From positions 1 through 64,000 of the forward strand of contig NZ_SNXW01000002.1 of assembly GCF_004362855.1 (NCBI RefSeq): 64,000 bases of DNA. The letters are read 5' to 3'. Shown one piece after another: positions 56,233 through 64,000 of the stretch. The notes beneath the pieces are model-generated. The model searched no databases, was not told the DNA's origin, and saw only the letters and a list, made by a program, of their open reading frames with translations. Each line of letters opens with the position of its first letter. The stretch's first letter is position 1. The stretch is from Aquabacterium commune (GTDB lineage Bacteria > Pseudomonadota > Gammaproteobacteria > Burkholderiales > Burkholderiaceae_C). The position numbers and the translations under genes were made by a program.

Positions 56233-56754
56233 TCAGGCTGGGGTGTGGGCGGGGGTGTCGGTGGAGGTGCCAGCGTTCGCAGGCAGCGGCTCGGGCAGGC
56301 AGCCCAGGATGCGTTGCGGGATGCGGCCTGGGCGCAAGACAGGCTCGGCTGCATCGGCTGCATCGGCCACCACGGCCTGCACCCAGCCGATGCGGATGCG
56401 GCCACTGACCAGCAAGATGCCGTTGCGCCAGACCTCTTGCGCGAACACGACGCTGGCGCGGCCGCGCTCGACCACGGCCACCGTCACGTTGAGCAGGTCG
56501 TCGAGGCGCGCGGGCTGCAGGTAGCGCAACTGCGTGTCGGCGACGACGAACATGCCCTCGCCGCTGCGGCGCATGCCCTCCTGGTCGAAGCCCAGGGCGC
56601 GCAACCACTCGGTGCGGGCGCGCTCCATGAACTTGAGGTAATTGCCGTAGAAGACGATGCCGCCGGCGTCGGTGTCTTCCCAATAGATGCGCACCGGGTG
56701 CTGGTGGTGCCAGCGGCCATCGGTGGCGCGGGGGGAGAGGTCGGGCGCGTTCAT
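56233..56754 (-). CDS. ybgC: Tol-Pal-associated acyl-CoA thioesterase YbgC
   Basis: A 173-residue hotdog thioesterase with the active-site motif WEDTDAGGIVFYGNYLKFMERARTEWL near residues 25-50. It is the first gene of the ybgC-tolQ-tolR-tolA cluster. The C-terminal about 30 residues, Pro/Thr-rich, exceed the usual length. Confidence 0.94.
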   Translation of the reverse strand: MNAPDLSPRATDGRWHHQHPVRIYWEDTDAGGIVFYGNYLKFMERARTEWLRALGFDQEGMRRSGEGMFVVADTQLRYLQPARLDDLLNVTVAVVERGRASVVFAQEVWRNGILLVSGRIRIGWVQAVVADAADAAEPVLRPGRIPQRILGCLPEPLPANAGTSTDTPAHTPA

Positions 56755-56838
56755 GAACCGGCATTATCCCCGTTCGGGCACCGCGCCCGCCGGCAACCGC
56801 CCAAGCACCTCAGGCTTCACGCATCTTTGCGCCCAGGC

Positions 56839-57330
56839 TCAGGCCATGTCGGGCGGCATCACGGCGTGCAGCACCACCTGCTCGTCGCCTTCGCGCTCGC
56901 GCGAGCGCAACCACCACACGGCGCCTTTGCGCACCGACCAGGGCTGGTCCTGGCCCGTCAGCAGGCGCGCCGCCAACAACCCCAGCGTGGGCTGGTGGCC
57001 GACGATGAGCACCGGGTCGCGTGAGACCGGCCAGCGCGCAGCGGCCAGCAGGTCATCGACGCTGGCCAGCGGGTTGAGGGTGTCCAGCGTGCGCACCTTG
57101 CGGCCCAGGGCCGCGGCGGTTTGCTGGGTGCGCAGCGCCGGGCTGACCAGCACGCGGGTGGTGTCGGGCAGGCGCTGGTTGAGCCACTCGGCCATGCGCT
57201 CGGCCTGGCGCTGGCCCTTGGGCGTCAGCGTGCGCGCGAGGTCACGTTCCAGCTCGAACGGCAGCACCGTTTCGCCATCTTCTGCCAGCAGCATTTGCGC
57301 CTGCGCGTGGCGCCACAGGATCAGGTCCAT
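56839..57330 (-). CDS. sixA: SixA-type phosphohistidine phosphatase
   Basis: A 163-residue histidine-phosphatase-family protein. The catalytic RHA motif is in LILWRHAQA at residues 3-11, VLVSPALRTQQTAAAL is near 60 and VLIVGHQPTLG near 107. SixA removes phosphate from histidine of phosphotransfer proteins. It is downstream of ybgC-tol and upstream of ppk on the same strand. Confidence 0.9.
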   Translation of the reverse strand: MDLILWRHAQAQMLLAEDGETVLPFELERDLARTLTPKGQRQAERMAEWLNQRLPDTTRVLVSPALRTQQTAAALGRKVRTLDTLNPLASVDDLLAAARWPVSRDPVLIVGHQPTLGLLAARLLTGQDQPWSVRKGAVWWLRSREREGDEQVVLHAVMPPDMA

Positions 57331-57433
57331 GCCCCATCCTCCCTTGGTTTTTCATTGGCGCCGCAGTGTACGGACGCCCTGTGGCAGGCGCGTGGCAGCG
57401 CGGTCACACCGTGGCACACCGCCATGGTGATGC

Positions 57434-59509
57434 TCAGGCCTGGCCGCGGTGACGCGCCATCAGGGCACGCTGGGCGCTGTGGCCGCCGGGTTCGTTGATG
57501 CGCTCGTAGCGGCCATCGCTGAGCTGGCGCCAGGCGTCGCGGCCGTCCAGCAGGTAGGGCACCAGGCATTCGTCGATGACGCGCTGGCGCAGCGCCGGGT
57601 CGCGCACCGGCCAGGCCGCCTCGATGCGCCGCGTCATGTTGCGGTTCATCCAGTCGGCACTCGACAGGTACAGGGCCTCTTCGTAGTCGTCGTTGCCCCA
57701 GCGGAAGTACAGCACGCGGGTGTGCTCCAGCATGCGACCCACCACCGAGCGCACGCGGATGCGGTCGGTCAGGCCTTCCAGGCCCGGCGGCAGGATGCAG
57801 GCGCCGCGGATGATGAGGTCGATGTCCACGCCCGCCTGACCGGCTTCGATCAGCGCCCTCACCAGTGGCTCGTCGGTCAGCGCATTGCACTTGACGACGA
57901 TGCGCGCCGGGCGCCCCGCACGGGCCGCATCGGCGCAGCGCGCCATCAAGCGCAGCATCTGGTCCTGCAGGCTGAAGGGCGCCAACTGCAGCAGGCGCGT
58001 GGACTTCATCTGCGTCAGGCTGGAGAGCTGCTGGAAGACGCGGTCCACGTCGGCCGTCATGTCCGGCTGGCTGGTCAGGAAGCCCACGTCGGTGTAGAGC
58101 CGCGAGGTCTTGGGGTTGTAGTTGCCGGTGGACAGGTGCGCATAGCGGCGCAGGCGCGCGCCTTCGCGGCGCGTCACCAGCATCATCTTGGCGTGGGTTT
58201 TCAGGCCGACGATGCCATACACCACCTGCGCACCCAGCGCTTCGAGGCGCTCGGCCCAATTGATGTTGGCCTCTTCGTCGAAGCGGGCTTTCAGCTCCAC
58301 CACGGCCAGCACCTCCTTGCCGCGGCGCACGGCCTCCAGCAGCAACTCCATCAGCACGGACTCGCTGCCCGTGCGGTAAATGGTCTGCTTGATGGCCAAC
58401 ACATCGGGGTCATAGACCGCCTCGCGCAGGAACTGCACGACCACGTCGAAGCTCTGGAAAGGGTGGTGCAGCAGGCAGTCGTGGTGGCGCAGGTGCTCGA
58501 ACAAGCCTTGCTGGGGCAGCTCGGCCGGCCAGGCAGGCTCGTAGGGCGCAAAGCGCAGCGCGTCGGCATCGGCCTGGTCGATCAGCTGGGTCAGGCGCAC
58601 CAGGTTGACCGGTCCGTTGACCATGAAGAGGGCCTGCGGCGGCAGGCTGAACTGCTCCAGCAGGAAGTCGGACAGGTCGGCCGGGCAGGAACGCACCACC
58701 TCCAGGCGCACCGACTGGCCGAACTGGCGCGTGCTCATCTTGGAGCGCAGCGCCTCGCGCAGGTCGGTCACGTCGTCTTCATCGACCTCCAGGTCGGAGT
58801 CGCGCGTCAGGCGGAACTGCGAGAAGGCCTTGATCTCGCGGCCCGGGAAGAGCTCGTCGAGGTGCGCGCGGATGACGCTGGACAGCAGCACGAAGCCCTG
58901 TTGGCCCTCCGGCATCAGCGTTTTGGGCAAGGCGATGACGCGCGGCAGCACCCGCGGGATGCGCACGATGGCGATGTCGTTGTCGCGGCCAAACGCGTCC
59001 ATGCCCCCTAAGCGCACGATGAAGTTCAGCGTTTTGTTGGCGACCTGCGGGAAGGGGTGCGCCGGGTCCAGGCCGATGGGCACCAGCAGCGGGCGCACCT
59101 GGCGGCGGAAGAAGTCGGCCACCCACTCGCGCTGGTTGGCGTTGCGGTCGGCGTGGTTGAGGATGAGGATGCCCGCGTCGTGCAGCTTGGGCGTGACCAC
59201 CTCGTTGAAGATCTGGTACTGCTCTTCGACCAGGCGGTGCGACTCGCGCGAGACCTCGGTGATGTAGGCGGCGTTGATGCCGGTGCCGGGCGTGCGGGAC
59301 GCCTCGATGACATCGGCGTAGCGGACTTCAAAGAACTCGTCGAGGTTGGAGGACACGATGCAGATGTAGCGCAGGCGTTCCAGCAGCGGGACATCTTCAC
59401 GCTGGGCCTGGGCCAGCACGCGGCGGTTGAATTCGAGGATGGCCTGCTCACGGCCGAGCAGCTTGACGCGGGGTTGGTCCAGCACCTGGGTGGGAATCGT
59501 GTTGTTCAT
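57434..59509 (-). CDS. ppk1: Polyphosphate kinase 1
   Basis: A 691-residue enzyme that polymerises ATP gamma-phosphate into polyphosphate. The N-terminal segment includes LLERLRYICIVSSNLDEFFEVRYAD near residue 45; the catalytic part includes EAVRRGKEVLAVVELKARFDEEANINWAERLE near 400 and a MMLVTRREGARLRRYAHLSTGNYNP histidine region near 440. Upstream, one ATGTCAT half-site (59574-59580) resembles a Pho box half, without a convincing partner. Confidence 0.95.
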   Translation of the reverse strand: MNNTIPTQVLDQPRVKLLGREQAILEFNRRVLAQAQREDVPLLERLRYICIVSSNLDEFFEVRYADVIEASRTPGTGINAAYITEVSRESHRLVEEQYQIFNEVVTPKLHDAGILILNHADRNANQREWVADFFRRQVRPLLVPIGLDPAHPFPQVANKTLNFIVRLGGMDAFGRDNDIAIVRIPRVLPRVIALPKTLMPEGQQGFVLLSSVIRAHLDELFPGREIKAFSQFRLTRDSDLEVDEDDVTDLREALRSKMSTRQFGQSVRLEVVRSCPADLSDFLLEQFSLPPQALFMVNGPVNLVRLTQLIDQADADALRFAPYEPAWPAELPQQGLFEHLRHHDCLLHHPFQSFDVVVQFLREAVYDPDVLAIKQTIYRTGSESVLMELLLEAVRRGKEVLAVVELKARFDEEANINWAERLEALGAQVVYGIVGLKTHAKMMLVTRREGARLRRYAHLSTGNYNPKTSRLYTDVGFLTSQPDMTADVDRVFQQLSSLTQMKSTRLLQLAPFSLQDQMLRLMARCADAARAGRPARIVVKCNALTDEPLVRALIEAGQAGVDIDLIIRGACILPPGLEGLTDRIRVRSVVGRMLEHTRVLYFRWGNDDYEEALYLSSADWMNRNMTRRIEAAWPVRDPALRQRVIDECLVPYLLDGRDAWRQLSDGRYERINEPGGHSAQRALMARHRGQA

Positions 59510-59591
59510 GTACGCAAAAATGAGCCGAATAACGCCAGCAGCTCCATTCTACGGACCCCGGTACATGGAAATGATGACATTTTGACGAACC

Positions 59592-62501
59592 TCAGTGCGC
59601 CGACTCCCAATTGGGGCCCGAGCCCACCTCGGCCACCAGCGGCACGCGCAGCTGCGCCACGCTGGCCATCAGGCGCGGCACCGCTTCTGTCACCCAGGCC
59701 AGTTCGGCCTCGGGCACCTCCAGCACCAGTTCGTCGTGCACCTGCATGATGATTTTCGAGGCGCGGCCTTCGGCGTCCAGCGTGTCCTGCACGGCCACCA
59801 TGGCCAGCTTGATGAGGTCGGCCGCCGTGCCCTGCATGGGCGCGTTGATGGCGGCCCGCTCGGCTCCAGCGCGGCTGGGGCCGTTGGGGCTGTTGATCTC
59901 GGGCAGCCACAGGCGCCGACCGAACACGGTTTCCACGTAGCCCTGGGCCTTGGCCTGGGCGCGGGTGTCGTCCATGTAGCGCTTCACGCCGGCGAAGCGG
60001 TGGAAATAGCGCTCGATGTAGGACGATGCCGCCGAGCGCTCGATACCGAGGTTCTTGGCCAGGCCATGGGCGCTCATGCCGTAGATCAGGCCGAAGTTGA
60101 TCACCTTGGCGTAGCGGCGCTGCTCGCTCGACACCTCGTCCACCGGCACGCCGAACACCTCGCTGGCGGTGGCGCGGTGCACGTCCTGCCCTTCAGCGAA
60201 GGCGCGCAGCAGGTTTTCGTCTTGCGAGATGTGCGCCATGATGCGCAGCTCGATCTGCGAGTAGTCGGCCGACACGATGAAGTGGCCCGGCGGCGCGATG
60301 AAAGCCTCGCGGATGCGGCGCCCCTCGGCCGTGCGCACCGGGATGTTCTGCAGGTTCGGGTCGTTGCTCGACAAGCGCCCCGTCACCGCCACGGCCTGCG
60401 CGTAGTTGGTGTGCACCCGGCCCGTTTCGGCATTGACCATCAGCGGCAGCTTGTCCGTGTAGGTGGACTTGAGCTTGGCCATGCCGCGGTACGCGAGGAT
60501 GCGCGCGGGCAGCGGGTAGTCCTCTGCCAGCTTTTCCAGCACCTCCTCGTTGGTGGACGGCGCGCCCGTGGCGGTCTTCTTGACGACCGGCAGGCCCTGC
60601 TTGACGAAGAGGATTTCGCCCAGTTGCTTGGGCGAGCCCAGGTTGAAGGGCTGGCCGGCCAGCTCGTAGGCCTCCTGCTCCAGCTGCACGATGCGCTGGC
60701 CCAGCTCGTGGCTTTGCTGCTGCAGCAAACCGCTGTCGATCAGCACGCCGTTGCGTTCGATGCGCTGCAGCACGCGCGAGGTGGGCAGCTCGAAGCGCTG
60801 GTAGATGTCTTTCAGGCCCGGCTCGGCCTCCAGCTTGGGCCACAGCGTCTGGTGCACGTGCAGGGTGAGGTCGCTGTCTTCGCAGGAATAGTGCGCCGCG
60901 CGGTCCACGGCCACCTGCGCGAACGGGATCTGCTGTGCGCCCTTGCCCGCCACGTCCTCGTAGCTCAGGCCCATGCGGCCGGTGTAACGCAAGGCCAGGT
61001 CGCCCAGGTTGTGCTTGCGGTGGGCCTCCAGCACATAGCTCTGGAGCATGGTGTCGTGCACGTAACCGCGCACCGCGATGCCGTGGTTGGCCAGCACGTG
61101 GGTGTCGTACTTGATGTTCTGGCCGATCTTCTGGCGGTCGGCGGCCTCCAGCCAGGGCTTGAGTTTGGCCAGCACCTCGTCGAGTGGCAATTGCGCGGGC
61201 GCATCGGGGCCTTCATGGCGCAGCGGGATGTAGCACGCATGGCCGACCTTGTCGCTGAACGACAGCCCGACGATGCGCGCCTTCATGGGCTCGAGCGAGT
61301 CGGTCTCGGTGTCAAAGGCCACCACGTCGGCCGCGTAAATGCGTGCGCGCCAGGCGTCGAACACGGGCCAGGTGAGCACGGTGTCGTAGCGGGTGTCCAC
61401 CTGCACGCCTTGGGGCGCGGCCGGGGCATCGGCTGTGGCGCCATCCGCATCGGCTGAAGCATCGGCAGCAGCGCCGAACAGGTCGCCCGTGTCGGTGTCG
61501 CTCTTGGGCTTGGCTTTGGTGGCTTGGCTGGATTTGGCCGATGTGGCCACGGCGGTCGCGCCGCTGCCGGCTGCATCGCCCCGCAACAGGCGCTCGACCT
61601 CGACCTTGGCACTGCGGAAACCGAAGCGCGTGTAGAAATCCAGCAAACCGGGCAGGTCCGGCGCCTTGAGCGCCAGTGCGTCCAGCGAGGGCCAGGCGGG
61701 CACGTGGCCGTCGAGGTCGCAGTCCAGCTTGACGGTGATGAGGCGGCGGCCTTGCGGCAACCAGTCCAGCGCCTTGCGCAGGTTTTCGCCCGTTGCGCCC
61801 TTGAACGCATCGGCGGCGGCCATGATGGCGGCCAGCGAGCCGTGCTCCTGCAACCACTTCACGGCCGTCTTGGGGCCGACCTTCTCGACGCCCGGCACGT
61901 TGTCCACCGTGTCACCGATCAGGGTGAGGTAGTCGATGATCAGCTCGGGCGGCACGCCGAACTTGGCCACCACGCCGGGGATGTCCAGCACCTCGGGCGG
62001 CTTGGCCATGGTGTTGATCAGCGAGACGTGGGGATTGACCAGTTGGGCCAGGTCCTTGTCGCCGGTGGAGATGACCACCCGATGCCCCGATTCGGCCGCC
62101 ACGCGGGCCAGGGTGCCGATGGCGTCGTCGGCTTCGATGCCGGGCACCTCCAGCACGGGCCAGCCCAGCAGCTTGACGACCTCGTGGATGGGTTCGATCT
62201 GCGAGCGCAGGTCGTCCGGCATCGGCGGGCGGTGGGCCTTGTACTCGGGGTACCACTCGTCGCGGAAGGTCGGGCCTTTGGCATCGAACACGCAGACGGC
62301 GTGCTCGGCATCGATGTGCTCGCGCAGCCAGCCCATCATGTTCACCACGCCGTGGATGGCGCCGGTGGCCACGCCGCCGGGCCCGCGCAGGTCGGGCATG
62401 GCGTGGAAGGCGCGGTAGAGGTAGCTGGAGCCGTCCACCAGCACCATGGTGGGGCGGCTGGGTGTGGCTTGGGGGCTCTGAGGGGTGTCCGGGGCAGTCA
62501 T
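59592..62501 (-). CDS. polA: DNA polymerase I
   Basis: A 969-residue polymerase for Okazaki maturation and repair. The N-terminal 5'-3' exonuclease (1-290) has LVDGSSYLYRAFHAMP and GVEADDAIGT-like EVPGIEADDAIGTLA; the proofreading domain (about 365-560) retains VAFDTETDSLEP; the polymerase domain has VSADYSQIELRIMAHIS near 740 and the final IIMQVHDELVLEVPE. An acidic Ala/Asp-rich linker of about 50 residues lies between the two exonuclease parts. Confidence 0.97.
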   Translation of the reverse strand: MTAPDTPQSPQATPSRPTMVLVDGSSYLYRAFHAMPDLRGPGGVATGAIHGVVNMMGWLREHIDAEHAVCVFDAKGPTFRDEWYPEYKAHRPPMPDDLRSQIEPIHEVVKLLGWPVLEVPGIEADDAIGTLARVAAESGHRVVISTGDKDLAQLVNPHVSLINTMAKPPEVLDIPGVVAKFGVPPELIIDYLTLIGDTVDNVPGVEKVGPKTAVKWLQEHGSLAAIMAAADAFKGATGENLRKALDWLPQGRRLITVKLDCDLDGHVPAWPSLDALALKAPDLPGLLDFYTRFGFRSAKVEVERLLRGDAAGSGATAVATSAKSSQATKAKPKSDTDTGDLFGAAADASADADGATADAPAAPQGVQVDTRYDTVLTWPVFDAWRARIYAADVVAFDTETDSLEPMKARIVGLSFSDKVGHACYIPLRHEGPDAPAQLPLDEVLAKLKPWLEAADRQKIGQNIKYDTHVLANHGIAVRGYVHDTMLQSYVLEAHRKHNLGDLALRYTGRMGLSYEDVAGKGAQQIPFAQVAVDRAAHYSCEDSDLTLHVHQTLWPKLEAEPGLKDIYQRFELPTSRVLQRIERNGVLIDSGLLQQQSHELGQRIVQLEQEAYELAGQPFNLGSPKQLGEILFVKQGLPVVKKTATGAPSTNEEVLEKLAEDYPLPARILAYRGMAKLKSTYTDKLPLMVNAETGRVHTNYAQAVAVTGRLSSNDPNLQNIPVRTAEGRRIREAFIAPPGHFIVSADYSQIELRIMAHISQDENLLRAFAEGQDVHRATASEVFGVPVDEVSSEQRRYAKVINFGLIYGMSAHGLAKNLGIERSAASSYIERYFHRFAGVKRYMDDTRAQAKAQGYVETVFGRRLWLPEINSPNGPSRAGAERAAINAPMQGTAADLIKLAMVAVQDTLDAEGRASKIIMQVHDELVLEVPEAELAWVTEAVPRLMASVAQLRVPLVAEVGSGPNWESAH

Positions 62502-62555
62502 GCCCCGGATTGTGACCGCGGTTTGCGCGCCTGCTGCGCCCAGGTCAGGCCGAGA

Positions 62556-63170
62556 TCAGAACTCGGCCATGCCGCCCACGGACAGCAGGTACTGGCTGTT
62601 GTGGCCCTTGAAGAAGGCGTCCACGGTGGAGATCAACTTGATGTCTCGCGTCAGGCGGAAGGCCAGGCCGGCGCCAAGGTAAGGAGCCGTGTTGTGCTGC
62701 TTGCTGCGCACCACCGTGTTGTTGAGCAGGACGCGGTCGTTGGTTTGCTCCAGCGAACCCCAGCCGATGCGGATCTGGTTGGTGAAGTCCTGGATCAGCT
62801 CGACTTCCCAGTTGATGTTGAGGGTGAAAGCACGCACGCTGCGCTCTTCGGAGGCGTAACCCGTGGCCTGGGCGGCCGCGTTGGCGTTGGTGCGCGTGGT
62901 CTTGCCGAACATGAAATAGTTCACTTCGGCGGCCAGGCCAGGGGTCAGGCGCTTGCCGGCGAAGATCTTGCCGCTGAAGGTGGCGCGGTCACAGGTGGCA
63001 TCGCACTGCCAGTTGTTGATGCCAAAGCCCGCAGTGCCACCGACATAGACACCCAGCGGTGCGCTGGCCGGCTGCAGCACTTGGGCCTGGGCGGACACGC
63101 CGACCGACATCAGCAGGGCGGCCGCCACGGAGGCCAGGGAAAGGGGCGAGCGAGTGACAGACGCGTTCAT
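62556..63170 (-). CDS. Outer-membrane beta-barrel protein, function unknown
   Basis: A 204-residue protein with a signal peptide (LASVAAALLMSVGVSAQA, cleavage near residue 29). The mature part alternates polar and hydrophobic residues in about eight strands (GVYVGGTAGFGINNW, KRLTPGLAAEVNYFMFG, PYLGAGLAFRLTRDIKLISTV) and ends in Phe, typical of small OmpA/OmpW-like barrels. One Cys pair lies near residue 56-60 (CDATCD). The substrate or role is not recognisable. Confidence 0.75.
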   Translation of the reverse strand: MNASVTRSPLSLASVAAALLMSVGVSAQAQVLQPASAPLGVYVGGTAGFGINNWQCDATCDRATFSGKIFAGKRLTPGLAAEVNYFMFGKTTRTNANAAAQATGYASEERSVRAFTLNINWEVELIQDFTNQIRIGWGSLEQTNDRVLLNNTVVRSKQHNTAPYLGAGLAFRLTRDIKLISTVDAFFKGHNSQYLLSVGGMAEF

Positions 63171-63419
63171 GATGACAGGGGCTTCCTCGGTATCGGTTGA
63201 GTGGGTGTGTCTCTGCGGTGGTCCGCTGATGACAGAATCCGAGTGAGTCTGCCACAGCGACTCCTACAATCCTGTGCTTGCCGGAGGCCCGATCCTGAGG
63301 GTTTACGCCAAGGGAAGGGGCATTGGGAGCGCCCACACCTTCCTTTGGGGGAAGGGTTCACGCACCCCGCCCGCCCGCTGTCAGAAATTACCCCCGAGCA
63401 ACCTGCCCGACACTGTCCC

Positions 63420-64000
63420 ATGGCCGTTTTCACCGAAGTCACCCCCGCCGAAGCCGGCGCGCTGTTGTCCACCCTGGGCCTGGGCGCCTTGCAAAGCCTG
63501 CAAGGCATCCACTCGGGCATCGAGAACACCAACTACTTTGTCCACACCGACCAGGGCGACCATGTGCTGACCCTGTTCGAGCGCCTGAGCGCCGAGCAAC
63601 TGCCCTTCTACCTGAACCTGATGCAGCACCTGGCCGCGCGCGGCATCCCGGTGCCGGCACCGCAGGCCAATGCACAAGGCGAGATCCTGCACAGCCTCAA
63701 GGGCAAGCCGGCCGCGGTGGTGACGCGCCTGAAGGGCCGCAACCAGATGGCGCCTGAGGCGGCCGATTGCGCCCAGGTGGGCGCCATGCTGGCGCGCATG
63801 CACCTGGCCGGTCAGGACTACCCGGCCCAGCAACCCAACCTGCGCGGCCTGGCCTGGTGGGTCGAGACCGTGCCCGTGGTCAAGCCCTTCCTGACCCCGA
63901 CCCAGACCGAGCTGATCGACACCGAGCTGGCCTTCCAGCAGGCCCTGGCCGCCTCGCCCGAGTGCCAGGCGCTGCCGCGCGGTCCCATCCACGCCGACCT
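63420..64000 (+). CDS. thrB: Homoserine kinase ThrB (partial, cut by window end)
   Basis: The first about 193 residues of an APH-fold homoserine kinase of the Pseudomonas/Burkholderia type, which phosphorylates homoserine in threonine synthesis. Family features are GIHSGIENTNYFVHTDQGDHVLTLFE near residue 27, LPFYLNLMQHLAARGIPVPAP near 60 and the start of the catalytic HADL motif at the window edge. It is divergent from the outer-membrane protein gene across 249 bp. Confidence 0.92.
   Translation, partial: MAVFTEVTPAEAGALLSTLGLGALQSLQGIHSGIENTNYFVHTDQGDHVLTLFERLSAEQLPFYLNLMQHLAARGIPVPAPQANAQGEILHSLKGKPAAVVTRLKGRNQMAPEAADCAQVGAMLARMHLAGQDYPAQQPNLRGLAWWVETVPVVKPFLTPTQTELIDTELAFQQALAASPECQALPRGPIHAD

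Noticed and set aside
59520..59591. PhoB box upstream of ppk1
   Set aside because: Only one CTGTCAT-like half-site is visible; the second half at the right spacing is poor.

Overview
The window is high-GC DNA from a betaproteobacterium of the order Burkholderiales. The core gene orders point that way: rng-maf-rlmH-rsfS-nadD, a two-directional murJ/rpsT/DUF3579/argD/argF block, flhB-flhA-flhF-flhG-fliA, and ppk/polA/thrB. I cannot name the genus from sequence alone; an Aquabacterium/Ideonella/Leptothrix-like relative is plausible. Nearly all of it is chromosomal backbone, with one clearly mobile segment at the left end.

1-8573: the end of an integrative and conjugative element (ICE) of the PAPI-1/pKLC102 type, abutting the 3' end of tRNA-Lys(CUU). 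Reading leftwards from the tRNA: parA, a PFGI-1-type parB, a small membrane protein, a DUF2857 protein, a D12-class adenine methyltransferase, a DUF4177-like protein, two winged-helix replication-type proteins and a TIGR03761/AcaB-like protein. The larger winged-helix gene and its downstream flank hold a striking set of iteron-like repeats and large palindromes that may be a replication origin or control site. A strong hairpin terminator lies between the tRNA and parA.

8571-26924: two tandem tRNA-Lys genes, tcdA, the tolB-pal-cpoB half of the Tol-Pal system, rng, maf, rlmH, rsfS (with a very long histone-H1-like lysine/alanine tail), nadD, hemF, purD, the YebC/PmpR regulator gene, a HerA-like ATPase gene, a His-rich exported protein gene, lplT, alr, a hotdog thioesterase gene and radA.

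26967-34200: a less GC-rich two-gene unit made of a small unknown protein and a patatin phospholipase with two membrane helices and a GAF-like C-terminal region. It is followed by murJ, rpsT with a recognisable promoter and terminator, a DUF3579 gene, argD and argF.

34223-44015: motility and chemotaxis. A six-helix chemoreceptor gene sits under a sigma-28 promoter whose spacer contains a run of nine G. Then come a soluble chemoreceptor, fliA, a FlhG-like protein without a Walker A motif, flhF, flhA and flhB. A 586-bp gene-free repeat-bearing gap follows.

44602-51156: a PETase/cutinase-like secreted hydrolase with its own short lipase-foldase-like partner, then the stress operon prkA-yeaH-spoVR.

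51384-64000: an orphan GspE/PilB-type ATPase with a long N-terminal extension; the other half of Tol-Pal (ybgC-tolQ-tolR-tolA), about 41 kb away from tolB; sixA; ppk1; polA; an outer-membrane beta-barrel protein; and thrB, cut by the window edge.
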